A stretch of DNA of 64,000 nt. Source: Ascarosepion bandense (lineage: Eukaryota; Mollusca; Cephalopoda; Sepiida; Sepiidae). Position numbers and translations under genes: made by a program. Under the pieces are notes generated by a model. It made no database searches. It had not been told where the DNA came from and saw nothing but the letters and a program-made list of their open reading frames with translations. Below, piece by piece: positions 43,900-54,098 of this stretch (positions are counted from its first letter, which is position 1; each line of letters begins with the position of its first letter). Location: the NCBI GenBank assembly GCA_037127315.1, contig JBBBDQ010000347.1, forward strand, positions 2,655,001 through 2,719,000, written 5' to 3'.

Positions 43900-44250
43900 T
43901 CATGGGGAGGTATTGAGGAGTGTGGAACCACCCCTTAATCGCTGTTATTTGCAGGTTCATCCTAACCCTGGTTGGTAACACCTGTTACGGTTCCAAATAA
44001 AAGCAAATAGTTATCCTTGAAACTAAGAAGAAAATACTTTGAAGTTGAAAATTTACCATCAATACATTTTTTAAATAATACCAGCAATATATGTGACTCT
44101 AACAAAATCATCTTTACAAATTATACATTAATTATACATTAACCTGATTTACAAAATAATTTCTTATAAAGAAACCATAATCTATAAATACAAATTTATT
44201 CTAGAAATAGTGTCGGCATAAAATAACCCATTGAGAAGATAAGCCGCGAA
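43900..44250. repeat. Dispersed repeat paired with 39095-39570
   Basis: It shares CCTTAATCGCTGTTATTTGC, TGGTTGGTAACACCTGTTAC, AGCAAATAGTTATCCTTG, CAATACATTTTT/CCAGCAATATATG units and GTGTCGGCATAAAATAACCC with the first copy. Confidence 0.75.
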
Positions 44251-44559
44251 CGATAATGATCCAAATCAAACCAGCTAGATAAACTTTCTGAATAATCTCC
44301 GTCATTTGATATCCTGCTAAAAATCTTACTTTCGTATACCTTAGGGTGAACCAAGTCGCGGTAAGCATATTGTTGTCGTGTTCGTAGTCGATATTATTAA
44401 GTGATTGATTTTTCATTTTTATTTATAAATATTCTATTATTTTCAGCCATTTTTGCATGTGAATGATGCTATGATAATTATGCTATTAACAAGTATGTTA
44501 CAGATAGAGTTTGATAAGTCTCCGTATGTGTTAAAATGAGATCGCGTTGAACACTGGTA

Positions 44560-44795
44560 TGAGAGGTACAAAGTTAATCTTTTCGTCAACTAGATGGTGG
44601 TGTACCCAATGAAATTATTTACAAATTTGAATTGATCAAGAACACAGTTCTTCAAAGGACTTGTAAATTCGTAAATGATATTGGCTCGTTGAAGTTTAGA
44701 TTTGTCAGATGAATTGTTACTTTTAACGGTCAGGTAAGTAGTTTTATTTTTTGTAATAGATAATGAAGTTAATTTTTGTAAAGGGTTCGTTTCGA
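44560..44795 (-). pseudogene. Penelope-like element GIY-YIG endonuclease fragment
   Basis: The minus frame (44835-44590) reads LTVKSNNSSDKSKLQRANII, then YEFTSPLKNCVLDQFKFVNN and FIGYTT. The NIIYEFTC...FIGYTT pattern is the start of the GIY-YIG nuclease of Penelope-like elements. The first part of the frame (MYAPLRPSSGARNFETN) comes from adjoining unrelated sequence. It is interrupted after TTI. Confidence 0.82.
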
Positions 44796-45525
44796 AATTT
44801 CTAGCACCCGAAGAAGGCCGGAGCGGAGCATACAAGGTCCAAAACGTCGTACAAATGGCAACAAAGATGAGGACAATAGTCCGAATAATGTAAATGCTGT
44901 TATTGTTTTTTAGTTTAAGTCAACGGAAGTTGCGAATTTTCACATGATGTTTCAAAGTAAGATTCGTCCTGTTTATAATTCATATGCATTTAGTTTTTGT
45001 AGAAGATATTAATATTATTGTTTTGTTTGTTTTTCGTGGGACGAGATCAGCTCTTCTTATATCAATATTTTCTTATTGATATCAAATACGATAAAAATAA
45101 GTTTTAAAATTCCAACCCGTATTCTACTGTAAACGTCTTAGAATCCGAAATTTCTATCCAATTTAAATACAGATTTTTAAGGGAAGCACACTCGATGGAA
45201 AGGGTTAATACATAACAAAATAACGTCCCTTTCGTGAAATAGTAATCCCACGAAAAATTTATATAAGTGCTCACGCGCAAGGCCTGCTGGGACATACTTA
45301 TGAATAATTAAAACACATGGTCACCGCTGAGACTAATCAGCGAATAACAACAGGATTCGGATTAATATTCATCGATTTGCTCGACAAATTCATCCGGTTA
45401 AGTACAAGAGCTGCTAATGTGTAATTGCACTGCGAACCGTGTTTTAATATCTTCCTCCTCATTTCCCGATTTCAGTTGTTTCATTTGTAATTCTTGCAAA
45501 TAACTCTGTTTATCTTGTTTTGTTT
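44796..45525. other. Mostly unassigned
   Basis: CCGAAGAAGGCCGGAGCGGA followed by CCAAAACGTCGTACAAATGG at about 44806-44860 resembles the junction repeat of a Penelope-type element. The rest is AT-rich without features. Confidence 0.35.
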
Positions 45526-45526
45526 T

Positions 45527-45527
45527 C

Positions 45528-45574
<47 letters not shown>

Positions 45575-45575
45575 C
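45527..45575. repeat. (TCTA)n microsatellite
   Basis: Tetranucleotide array. Confidence 0.95.
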
Positions 45576-45598
45576 TTATTTCATTTATTTAGTTAATT

Positions 45599-45709
45599 GC
45601 ATACGGCATATCACGTTGAATACATCGGTTCTCGTTCGATCACCAAAGTTGAGCCTGGTCAGTACTTAGTTGGGTGACCACTGGGGAATACCATGCGCTG
45701 TAAGCCTTC
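45599..45709 (+). pseudogene. 5S rRNA pseudogene, nearly full-length
   Basis: It follows animal 5S rRNA from the second position onward: CATACGGCATATCACGTTGA, then CGGTTCTCGTTCGATCACC, AAAGTT, GAGCCTGGTCAGTACTT, TGGGTGACCACTGGGGAATA, then GCGCTGTAAGCC. About 10 nt after AAGTT (AAGCAACGUC in intact 5S) are deleted, removing part of the internal promoter. Substitutions also break helices. A SINE of family B starts only about 8 bp downstream. Confidence 0.88.
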
Positions 45710-45716
45710 AGTGACG

Positions 45717-45870
45717 GATGTGTGTTGTGGTGCAGTGGATATCGGCTTGGAAAGAGAAATCGGTGAGCCGTGTTCGAATTTCAGTCGAATACGATGCATA
45801 CACTTCAGCACTGGTATCCTTGAGAAAGGTATTAATCCGTCACTTCCCTCCAGTCATAGGTTAAATAATA
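45717..45870 (+). mobile_element. tRNA-derived SINE (family B), 5' part
   Basis: GTTGTGGTGCAGTGGATATC (A box) and GTTCGAATTTCAG (B box), then the body to ATAGGTTAAATAATAGGATG, where it diverges from the other copies. It is adjacent to the 5S pseudogene. Confidence 0.82.
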
Positions 45871-45874
45871 GGAT

Positions 45875-46120
45875 GGGGCCTGGAGACAACCCATCTAGTG
45901 TTGGTGTCAATAAAAACACCCTTGGTAGCCCTGGCGAAGCATCAAGTATTCAGCTATTTGACAAGATTTGAATTTCGCTGCAAACTGCGCCAGGGTTCCA
46001 AATGCACTGGGAAAACTGGAGGGGTGTACTGAGTTCTATCTCGGCCAAGGCCGCAAGACGATGATAAGTATTTCAGCTAATCACCACAAATCTATCTATC
46101 CTTATTTCATTATTTAATTA
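45875..46120. other. Unassigned, moderately GC-rich
   Basis: ACCCTTGGTAGCCCTGGCGA and CTCGGCCAAGGCCGCAAGAC look like part of an unrelated dispersed repeat, but no second copy exists in the window. Confidence 0.35.
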
Positions 46121-46125
46121 ACTCA

Positions 46126-46148
46126 AGTCTATATATATATAGATATAT

Positions 46149-46206
<58 letters not shown>
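46126..46206. repeat. (TA)n-(CA)n-(TA)n microsatellite
   Basis: Compound dinucleotide array. Confidence 0.95.
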
Positions 46207-46214
<8 letters not shown>

Positions 46215-46267
46215 ATGTCCTTGTTTCACTAATTTTAGCTAAAATCTGTATTCATTTCACTATTTAA

Positions 46268-46276
46268 TTACCTCAA

Positions 46277-46307
<31 letters not shown>

Positions 46308-46380
46308 CTGATGTGACTTTTTATTTAATTACCTCAAATGTATCTATATATCTATATATCTATATATATATATAATATTA
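46268..46380. repeat. (TCTA)n and (TA)n microsatellites
   Basis: Two short arrays separated by a TTATTTAATTACCTCAAAT spacer that recurs nearby, suggesting a degenerate tandem unit from about 46075 to 46850. Confidence 0.85.
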
Positions 46381-47270
46381 ACTATAGTAATAACAATACC
46401 AATATTAACAGAACTAACTCTGCCGAAACTAGTATTAAGCTATAATTTAAATCGTCTTGTACAACCCACCGGGAACGAACTCGGAGGGAAAAGAAAGGGA
46501 AGTAAAAAAAGGAAAACAACGAAATACATGAACAAAAAGTCAAGCACTCGTAAGACAGAAAAAAAAACCAAGACGAATACTCTAACACTAAAGTGCTCAA
46601 TACGAAAGTAGAGCAAACAAAGACAAAAAATCTAAGCAAGAATCAACAACCTACCACGGTTTCGTGGTATGTTGTTGGTATATATATCCTTATTTTAATT
46701 TCACTTTTTATTTAATTACCTCAAGTATATATCTATCTATCTCTCTGTCTATTATGTTTTCACTATTTTACTAAATTATTTCAAATCTGATTATCTATCT
46801 ATTTTAGTTAATTACCACAAATGAATGTATCTATCTATCTTGTTCTGTTCCCATCATGCATACATTTTTCCAGCAGCCATCCTCATGACCCATGGTAGTA
46901 CAATCTCCTCGAGATACTTGAAGTAGATCTCCTTTTAAAGTCTTGGCCCCTATAAGAAAATGAATGGAGACATAACATCTTCTTCACTAGAAATCACTTA
47001 AAACTTTTCTTTCAGAATCCTTTAAACATTCCTCAGATTGACACCCGCATATTCTAAATTTTGCTATTGGAGATTCTGGCAAAAATGTCAAACAGTAGCG
47101 CATGCTGTATCCAAATTTCTAGAGGAGCGAATTGCGTTATGGTGAATTTTTTTCTCACAGACGGTGCCCAACTGACCCTAATATCCTGTGCAGTCCAAAG
47201 ATTGAAAAAAATGCATGCACGAAATTAAAGATATAAATTGTCCGTAATTTATCCATCTTCGTCTGTATAT
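46381..47270. other. No recognisable gene
   Basis: An 85-codon minus frame (46639-46382) is hydrophobic and shows no motif. Otherwise AT-rich with scattered TCTA units. Confidence 0.4.
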
Positions 47271-47274
47271 TTGA

Positions 47275-49063
47275 GGTTTAATAAACAGGAGAATCAGGAA
47301 AGCAGCTGTTCATTGTAAAACTTATTCAAGTGCCGACTGTGGAAGCGACCACCTCCCGCTCATATGTGAACTAAGAGTGAAACTGCAAAGACTGAAGAAG
47401 CCTAGTGCAGCCCCAGACTGCAATATAATAGACTTCTAAATGGCCTTAACCTTTTTTTAAATCATTTCACCCCAAGCAAATCGGTACTTCCACTGATGCA
47501 CAGAGGGCTACATAAGTGTAAAAGTTAAGATAGAAGGATAGTGAGGAGAAAAACGAACCAGTTACAAGGGATGCCAGAGAAACGGCAATAGAAGAATGGG
47601 AACACAGGTGTGAAGACAGTTACGAAGGTAGAGCGAAAGTAAAATACCAAGATATACAGAGTGATGTAGAAAAGACTGTAGTCAAGTAGATAAGAGATGG
47701 GTATTGACATTGCATTTAAATTCTTGGAGGTTGTAGCAGTCAGGAAAGAAAGTATATGGAAGGCAGTTCCACAGGCAGGAAGTGCCAGAAAAGAAGTGCT
47801 GGAGTAGAACTGTCGGCTGCATTTGGTTGGTCTAACTGTAAACGGGTGGAACCATGTTGCCAGTCTGGTTGCACGAGAAAATTCCTTTTGGTGGAGGCAC
47901 CAGTGATTTAAGTTTGTCGGAGCAGGAAAATTACTAGGATAGCGTGAAAAATATGTGACGTACAAATCAGAAGCGGAAAATCCAAATAGGAAGCACTAAA
48001 AAATGAATTAGTGATATCATCCAACGATGTCATCTCAAAAGAAAATAGACGTAGAAGAAAAAATGAATGGATCACAGATGTGATTCTCGACGGGAAACAG
48101 AAGATTATGCCAATAAATGAAGCGGAATACAGGAGACTACACAAGAAAAAAAAGAGCCAATGAATTCAGGTTAAAGAAAAATAGCTTAACAAGAAATACA
48201 GACATTGAACCCAACCAATAATGGAGGAATGCATAAAACAATAAAGAAACTAACAGGACATCTCCATACCACTCCAGAGGATGCATAAAATTCAAATATG
48301 GGATACTCATGTTAGAGGAGGAGGAAATACTTCAGCGGTGGGAATACATAGATTTCTTCGATGAGAAGAGAGAGCAACCGAAAATACTCAGAAATACCGA
48401 CGAACCAGAAATATTTAAATCCAAAGTGGAATACGTATAAGTCAAACTGAATAGAAAAAAGCTGCTAGACCAGACGGCGTTGTAATAGATATGTTGTTAG
48501 CCTTAGACGATTTTGGCGTAGAAAAAAATCACAGAAATTGTAAATAAAATCTACAACAGGGGCGAGATAGCGAGAAGACCTAAGCAGATTGATCTTCATA
48601 GCAGTGACAAAGAATCTAGGTGCAAATGAAAGTGAACTCCACCAAACGATTAGCTTAATGAGTCATGTAACAAAACTCATTATCCGAATCCTGATGATTT
48701 AAAGCGTACAGCAAGATGAGACAGGAAATAAGAAAAGATCAGTGTCGATTCGTCAATGACACTGGAATTTGAAACCCGATATTTATGCTAAGAATTCTAT
48801 CAGAAACGGCAATAGAAGTGCAGAAGAACCTGTATTTCATCGACTACGCAAAGACATTCGACAAATAGGCGACAAGCACCTGATAAAGAAGTTCAGCAAC
48901 CTTAATATATTCGAGAAGGACTTTAGAGTAATCGAGAAGCTGTACTGGCAGTAAACTGCCTGCATGCCAACAAGAATCTATTCAACCTAAACAGCGAGAC
49001 AGTTCTGAGAGCTCTGGAAGTCTTGCCAGGAATCGTCGAAGGCGGTCGCAATCTGAACAATAT
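47275..49063 (+). pseudogene. RTE-type LINE, broken by a CR1-like LINE and by mariner
   Basis: The left piece (47275-47455) encodes the end of the endonuclease (SADCGSDHLPLICELRVKLQ). The right piece (47950-49063) continues through the linker, RT fingers and palm (TISLMSHVTKLIIRILMI, FIDYAKTFDK, SNLNIFEKDFRVIEKLYWQ) and stops at CTGAACAATATA (..LNNI), just before the expected YADD box, where mariner starts. Numerous stops and frameshifts. Confidence 0.82.
47456..47945 (-). mobile_element. CR1/Jockey-type LINE 3' end nested in the RTE LINE
   Basis: The minus frame 47965-47525 contains EFSRATRLATWFHPFTVRPT and KCSRQFYSSTSFLALPACGT. It is followed by the 3' UTR ending in the conserved terminus at about 47460 (plus-strand TTTCACCCCAAGCAAAT). 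It separates two collinear pieces of the RTE element, so it inserted later. Confidence 0.82.
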
Positions 49064-49345
49064 ACAAGGTAGCCAAAAAAGTTCTGTCCGTCTTTTGATT
49101 AGTCAATGAATGAAGTTGAAATATATACTAAATGCGATGTCCTCAAGTCTTGCAATCGTTCTCATTGATCAAACATCAGTTTAACACATACTTGCGAAAT
49201 CTAGTTTTGACCTTTCTTTAAGCACATGGTCAATCCTTTTTCACACGTCATTGTAAATTTTTGTAAAAGTGAAGAAGAAGGGTGAATTTAATTCTTAGTT
49301 TCTTATTCACTGCAAGTAGTAGGGTAAGTGATATTATTGAAGTGG
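49064..49345 (+). mobile_element. Mariner-type element, 5' terminal fragment
   Basis: It starts AAGGTAGCCAAAAAAGTTCT and has the same first ~70 bp as the second copy at 49777. It follows ..ATATAC of the RTE LINE, consistent with a TA target. No transposase codons follow before the TA array at 49362. Confidence 0.75.
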
Positions 49346-49530
49346 GCCAAGTATTTATTTTATATATATATATATATATATATATTTTAATTCAGATACT
49401 TCAATCCAAGGGAAAAAAGCAGGAAGGTAAATTCCAAAAAACCCGATCCTAATTAATATTAAAAATTTATTTTAATATTAAAAAATGATACAGGAAGAGA
49501 GCTCCATGTAATAGAATATTACACAGCAAA

Positions 49531-49723
49531 TATATATTAAAAAAGGATTAATTCAAAGATGTTGAATGGCCATTTCGATATGAAGATCCCCACGGGGGAC
49601 GACACATCACCTCAGCAACAGAAAAAAGTTTTTGAAAGGTTTTTTCTGTTGCTGAGGTGATGTGTCGTCCCCCGTGGGGATCTTCATATCAAAATGGCCA
49701 TTCAACATCTTTGAATTAATCCT

Positions 49724-49736
<13 letters not shown>
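49531..49736. repeat. Near-perfect 97-bp-arm hairpin
   Basis: The left arm (49531-49627) and right arm (49640-49736) are reverse complements at 96 of 97 positions; the only mismatch is C49576 against A49691. The loop is 12 nt (49628-49639). The GC-richest part reads GATCCCCACGGGGGACGACA. A (TA)n array follows at 49731-49775. It has no coding sense. It may be a recent foldback element or an inverted duplication. Confidence 0.95.
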
Positions 49737-49776
<40 letters not shown>

Positions 49777-49781
<5 letters not shown>

Positions 49782-50237
49782 ACCAAACATAGTTCTGTCC
49801 GTCTTTTGATTAGTCAATGAATGAAGTTGAAATATATACTAAATGCGTGCAGCAATTGTTTTCAAATTCGGACAGCCAGAAGTAGGAAGATCAAACGTTA
49901 TAAAATCACGCTCAGCGTGCCTGGTCATCAGTTATAAGCCGGACAGCTGTGAGAAGGATGGAAGTATCAAGATATCTCGTTCGGGGCTGTTTGATTTACG
50001 ACTTCTAATTGAGCTTATCAGCAGCTGCATCAAGTCGTTTGGGGATAGTGCTATGGATGAACGTACTGCAAGGCTTTGGTTTAAAAAATTCAAGTCGGAA
50101 GATTTGTCTCTCCATGATGAGCCTCGCAGTGGATGACCACAGATCTTGAATGACGGAGTCCTGAGGGAGTCCATTGAAGAGGACAGTAGTATAACGTGTG
50201 GTGAACTTGCAAGATGGTTCAACGTTTTCTGATGAAA
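49777..50237 (+). pseudogene. Mariner-type transposase, N-terminal part
   Basis: After the element end (AAGGTAACCAAACATAGTTC), the frame 49843-50136 reads AIVFKFGQPEVGRSNVIK, CIKSFGDSAMDERTARLWFK, then KFKSEDLSLHDEPRSG. This is the second helix-turn-helix (ERTA..W...F) and linker (L.DEPRSGRP) of mariner transposases related to SETMAR's. A TGA follows PRSG. ESIEEDSSITCGELARWFN continues it to about 50232, where foreign sequence interrupts. Confidence 0.85.
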
Positions 50238-50277
50238 GTTAATATGTATATATTTCATTAAAAGGAACTTCATAACT
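50238..50277 (+). repeat. 40-bp exact copy of a Penelope segment inside mariner
   Basis: This 40-bp stretch (starting TTAATATGTATATATTTCAT) is identical to 50938-50977, where it leads straight into Penelope coding sequence. Here it splits the mariner transposase in two. Confidence 0.9.
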
Positions 50278-50870
50278 TTGCCTAGGTAACACGTACAAAC
50301 TGAGTAAGTGGGTTTTGCAAACGCTGTTGGAGGTCCACAAGGGACAACAAATAGCAGCCTGCGTATCGCTGCTTTCTCGCCACCGTACCGCATCCTTATT
50401 TAATCCAGTGCATACCAGTGATGAAAAGTGGGTTCTGTACGAAACTCCCAAGCGTTCCAGACATTGGTTGTCTCCTCAGTATGCTGTCCCTCACACCGCA
50501 AGACCGCCTATGCACCCACGCAAGATTATGCTTTGTGTCTGGTGGACAGATCGTCAAGTGGTTCATTATGAACTGCTACCAACGGGCCAACTGGAGACCT
50601 ATACTTGCAGTAATAGAAACGTGTGCAACAGGCATTGCGCCAGAAGCTAGCACTGGTGAATCGCAAAGATTTATGGAAGCTCCTTTTAAAAAATATACAT
50701 AATAAATTACGATAGACTGAAAACATCGGAAAAATGACACCCATAAAAACAGCCAGTGAAGTGGCTGTGAACGTTTAGAAAGTCAAAATGTATGGAACAT
50801 TTTTGCATTTCTTAACTCCAGCAAAAAGAAAACATGTAAGAATATTGGATAAATTAAATTAAATTTTAAT
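50278..50870 (+). pseudogene. Mariner-type transposase, catalytic part
   Basis: The frame 50315-50650 has EVHKGQQIAACVSLLSRHRT, then HTSDEKWVLYETPKRSRHWL, then PPMHPRKIMLCVWWTDRQVV and HYELLPTGQ. SDEKW contains the first catalytic Asp and W.DR the mid-domain block of DD34D-type mariners. The frame then shifts. A different frame resumes near 50640 with ALVNRKDLWKLLLKN, and the last catalytic Asp region is not evident. Element end unclear at about 50800-50870. Confidence 0.85.
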
Positions 50871-50937
50871 AATAACTTTCTTGCCAGTCATTTTTAACGA
50901 AATATGTTTAAATGAAAAACTGCTGACCAAATATACA

Positions 50938-51600
50938 TTAATATGTATATATTTCATTAAAAGGAACTTCATAACTTGAAACAACCCCTCGTGAACAATG
51001 GTTTCCCTAATCATATTATTGACTCCCATATTAACATTTTTCTTTCAAACGTAACCAGTAACAACAAAAATATACAGAAAATAACAACAACATTGATATT
51101 TTCTACAAAAATCCAAGTGCATATTAATTATTATCAGGACGAATCTTCACTTCGAAACATCATCCAGAAATGTACAACTGTCATTGACTTAAACAAGCAA
51201 ATTAACTGAATTATTTATTTCACAAATTAAAAGCAACTAACTTTTAAAAAAATAACAATTCACTTGCCCGAGCTAAACTACAGCGAACAATATCATTTTC
51301 GAATTTACATGTATTCTTGATCAATCCAAATTTGTAAATAATTTCGTTGAACCCACCACCACGCAGTTGACGAGTAGATTAACTTTGCACCTCTTGGACC
51401 AGAGTGCAATTCGATCTCAATTAAATACACGTGAAGATCTACCAAACTCTTTTCGTGACATTCTTGTTGATAGCACATTATCAACCTGTAAAAAATGGCT
51501 TAAAATAATGGAAAAATGATTCATAAAAATGAAAAATCCAACACTTAATAATATCAACTACAAACACGGCAACAATATTTTTACCGTATTCGAAATATAA
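50938..51600 (+). pseudogene. Penelope-like element: RT end and GIY-YIG domain
   Basis: The frame 50976-51209 reads KQPLVNNGFPNHIIDSHINI, then YQDESSLRNIIQKCTTVIDL and NKQIN, the connector after RT in Penelope-like elements. After a gap, 51286-51600 reads NNIIFEFTCILDQSKFVNNF, VEPTTTQLTSRLTLHLLDQS, then STCKKWLKIMEK, a stop, FIKMKNPTLNNINYKHGNNI and a terminal stop. That is the GIY-YIG nuclease domain. The YIG-equivalent (VEP) is mutated and the frame is broken, so it is inactive. Confidence 0.88.
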
Positions 51601-52370
51601 ATCGCGCACATGATTCTCTACACATACATAAGAACGCACTACACATATTCAGTAGTCACACGAAAAATGAATTCCGTCTTTGCTAATGGCTAAACGTATT
51701 GCTGTAAGCACTTGGAAAAATAAAACCTGTGGATAATTTTTATACAAATTATATTCTAAAAAGAAAGAAATTTTAAGATCACATGTAAAATTACAAAACA
51801 ATATTTAAACATGAAATATTGTCTATCATATTCAATTAAAACTGCATAAAAGAGAGTATACCCCTCTACCAAAGGCTAGCTAATCTCCATTTGCAGACGT
51901 GCGTTTGTTCAACACCCAAAGAGCCCACCTGTGAATTGTACGTCAACTATACTGAACGGACCTTAGTTACATTTTCTGGGGGTTAGAGCGTTATCTAGCT
52001 TAAACAACAGTCTGAATGAGGCCAGGATGCGCAAATCTCGTTCACAATGACTTGCGACTTCAAGCTCAAACAACGAAGGGCGCGAGAACCGTCTACCCAG
52101 TTTCACTCACAAGACTTAGGTCAACCTGTGCTATAGTTTGCAGGCATAAAGAAAATTCTGTATTCATTCAGCTGATTTCATCATTGGCATATAAAATGTC
52201 TGCGTCACAGTCATTTCAGGTCTCTACCACTCTTTACATTTACAATCAAACTTCTCTTATTCGTCTGATCTGATTTTCTATTTGTTCACTGTGACAAACC
52301 TTTCTAAAATTCCCACAACTTAATTGTCTGAATTCGGTAAAAATTGTGTTGTTTTTAAACTTCTATGTAT
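51601..52370. other. Unassigned, AT-rich
   Basis: It may include the 3' part of the Penelope element. An 85-codon frame at 52016-52273 has no known motif. Confidence 0.35.
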
Positions 52371-52374
52371 AATG

Positions 52375-52482
52375 ATTCCTAACAGAAAAACATATTTCAC
52401 TACCTGACGAGTTGCTAATAAGATAGCACCGAAACACAACGGCTCTTATGCTACAGTCAATTATGTTTTTATAATAAACTTA

Positions 52483-52490
<8 letters not shown>
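52375..52490 (+). repeat. Penelope-type terminal repeat with a hammerhead-like core
   Basis: CTGACGA at about 52404, then a stem (GTTGCTA/TAGCACC with one mismatch, loop ATAAGA), then GAAACACAACGG gives the CUGANGA-stem II-GAAA order of a hammerhead. Stems I and III are not evident. The degenerate inverted relative is at 24830-24955. Confidence 0.5.

Positions 52491-52518
<28 letters not shown>
52485..52518. repeat. (TA)n microsatellite
   Basis: TA run just before a LINE 3' end. Confidence 0.95.
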
Positions 52519-52519
<1 letters not shown>

Positions 52520-52521
<2 letters not shown>

Positions 52522-53030
52522 TTAATCATCTCACCCCAAGCAAGGCATTCCACTGCCACTATTGCGCATGGGGCTACATAGGGGAAGGTAAAGAGAAGGA
52601 GTGGATAGACATAGGGAATGTCAGGAGAAAGGTGATAGATGAGTAAGGATAGCGAGGATGAGTGTCGGGCAGATGGGAAGAGTGCTTGATAGAATGGGAG
52701 CAGGTTAGTGTGTTAGGAGGTGTCTATTGACCTTACATTTAAACTCATGGAGATTGTAGCCGTCGGGGAAGCAATCGTTTGGAAGAGAATTCCACAGTCG
52801 GGAAGTGCGAGGAAAGAAACTGTTGGAGTAGAAGTTACGGCTGCATTTTATCGGTTTCACTGTAAAAGGGTGGGATCTAGTTGCTAATCTAGTATCTCGT
52901 GCAAATTCGTATTTAGGGGGCACCATTGATCTAAGTTCATCGGAGCAGAAGCCGTGAAAGTATTTATAGAAGAGACACAGCGAAGCCACGTCTCGCCGGT
53001 GGGAGAGAGACTGCAGCCCAGCACCCAATG
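52520..53030 (-). mobile_element. CR1/Jockey-type LINE 3' part
   Basis: The frame 53073-52705 has the least damaged C-terminus of this family: LQSLSHRRDVASLCLFYKYF, HGFCSDELRSMVPPKYEFAR, RSHPFTVKPIKCSRNFYSNS, FFPRTSRLWNSLPNDCFPDG, then YNLHEFKCKVNRHLLTH and a stop. The 3' UTR follows to about 52522 with the CACCCCAAGCAAGGCATTCC terminus (plus strand). The 5' end is truncated near 53025. The first 40 codons of the frame lie outside the element. Confidence 0.92.
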
Positions 53031-53034
53031 TTAA

Positions 53035-53700
53035 TAAGTGAATATGATAGATAAGGAAAGCTTTATCATTCAATTCTTCTAATGATTTTACAGTTTTCCT
53101 TTGTTTTGAGGTGTGCGCTAAAATGATGCGAAAACTGCCTATAACGATGATTGTCCAAAAAGAGTTATAGTTAGTATATTAACCATTTACCACAGGTTTG
53201 CTGTAACTCCAAACACATCTAGTCGCCTAATCCTGGTGCCCAATTTACGTCAATGTTACAAATTAAGAACTTCTCTTGTTTGAATGTCTATTATCGTGAT
53301 ACGCTTTGATAATTTTAACACGTCGTTCGATTGTTAATCTTTCCATGGGTAAAATTTCAAAGAATTAAAGTTGTTAAATCTGAAAGAAATTGAAACTGTC
53401 ATTATACACTAAAGCTTAATTTACATTTAATATCTGTGTGTGTGTGTGTGCGTGAAATAGAATATTATATCCGAACTAATTCTATCTTTTTTTACAATTT
53501 TATCCTTCTTGTTGAAAATTGTAAAGATACATAGTATTATCGGTTGCTTTCCAAAAGTCGCAGCATTTCATTTTTTTCTTTCAACACAAGAACCGTCTGT
53601 TTAGCCTGCGCACACATTTATTTCTTTCGTTTTTGATCTGATGAAGACTAGTAACGGCGAAACGTGTATTCTATTTTCAATAAAACAGTTTTGCTATTTG
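53035..53700. other. No gene recognised
   Basis: AT-rich. GATCTGATGAAGACTAGTAA followed by CGGCGAAACGTG near 53635 resembles a Penelope terminal motif, but its stem II does not pair. Confidence 0.4.
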
Positions 53701-53705
53701 ATATA

Positions 53706-54044
53706 CACTTCAGGCCATAATTATTAGGCTACCATAGTGTTTTAAAAAATGATGTATTTCATACTATTTTTTAGTATTTATTGCCAAGTGAATAACTAAA
53801 TGAAAACAGAATTGTTCTTTTTTTAATACTGCAAAATAACACATGCATCAAACGAATTTATAAATATTTAATAATTACTTATATTGCAGTTTCATCAATG
53901 AAAGAATGAAGAAAATTTAGGGTGATTCGGATGAGTTCCACTTTGCTTCATTGCAAAATAACCATTCTATTTTTCATTTAAAAATAGTATGAAATACATT
54001 ATTACTTTTTAAAAACTGGTGTTACATAATAATTATGGCCGGTA

Positions 54045-54047
<3 letters not shown>
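53706..54047. mobile_element. Foldback MITE of Tc1/mariner type
   Basis: It starts CACTTCAGGCCATAATTATT and ends ATAATTATGGCCGGTAATG, flanked by TA on each side (53704-53705 and 54048-54049). Its halves are inverted repeats, and the sequence matches 5567-5953. 342 bp, noncoding. A (TA)n array follows at once. Confidence 0.87.

Positions 54048-54095
<48 letters not shown>
54048..54095. repeat. (TA)n microsatellite
   Basis: TA array grown from the MITE target site. Confidence 0.95.

Positions 54096-54098
<3 letters not shown>

Noticed and set aside
46382..46639. 85-codon hydrophobic minus-strand frame as a small secreted protein
   Set aside because: It sits in AT-rich tandem debris, has no motif and no sign of conservation.
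53630..53665. CTGATGAAG...GGCGAAACG, considered as a third hammerhead
   Set aside because: The stem II sides do not pair (A opposite C, G opposite G) and no stem I complement is present. It is at most an eroded Penelope terminal motif.
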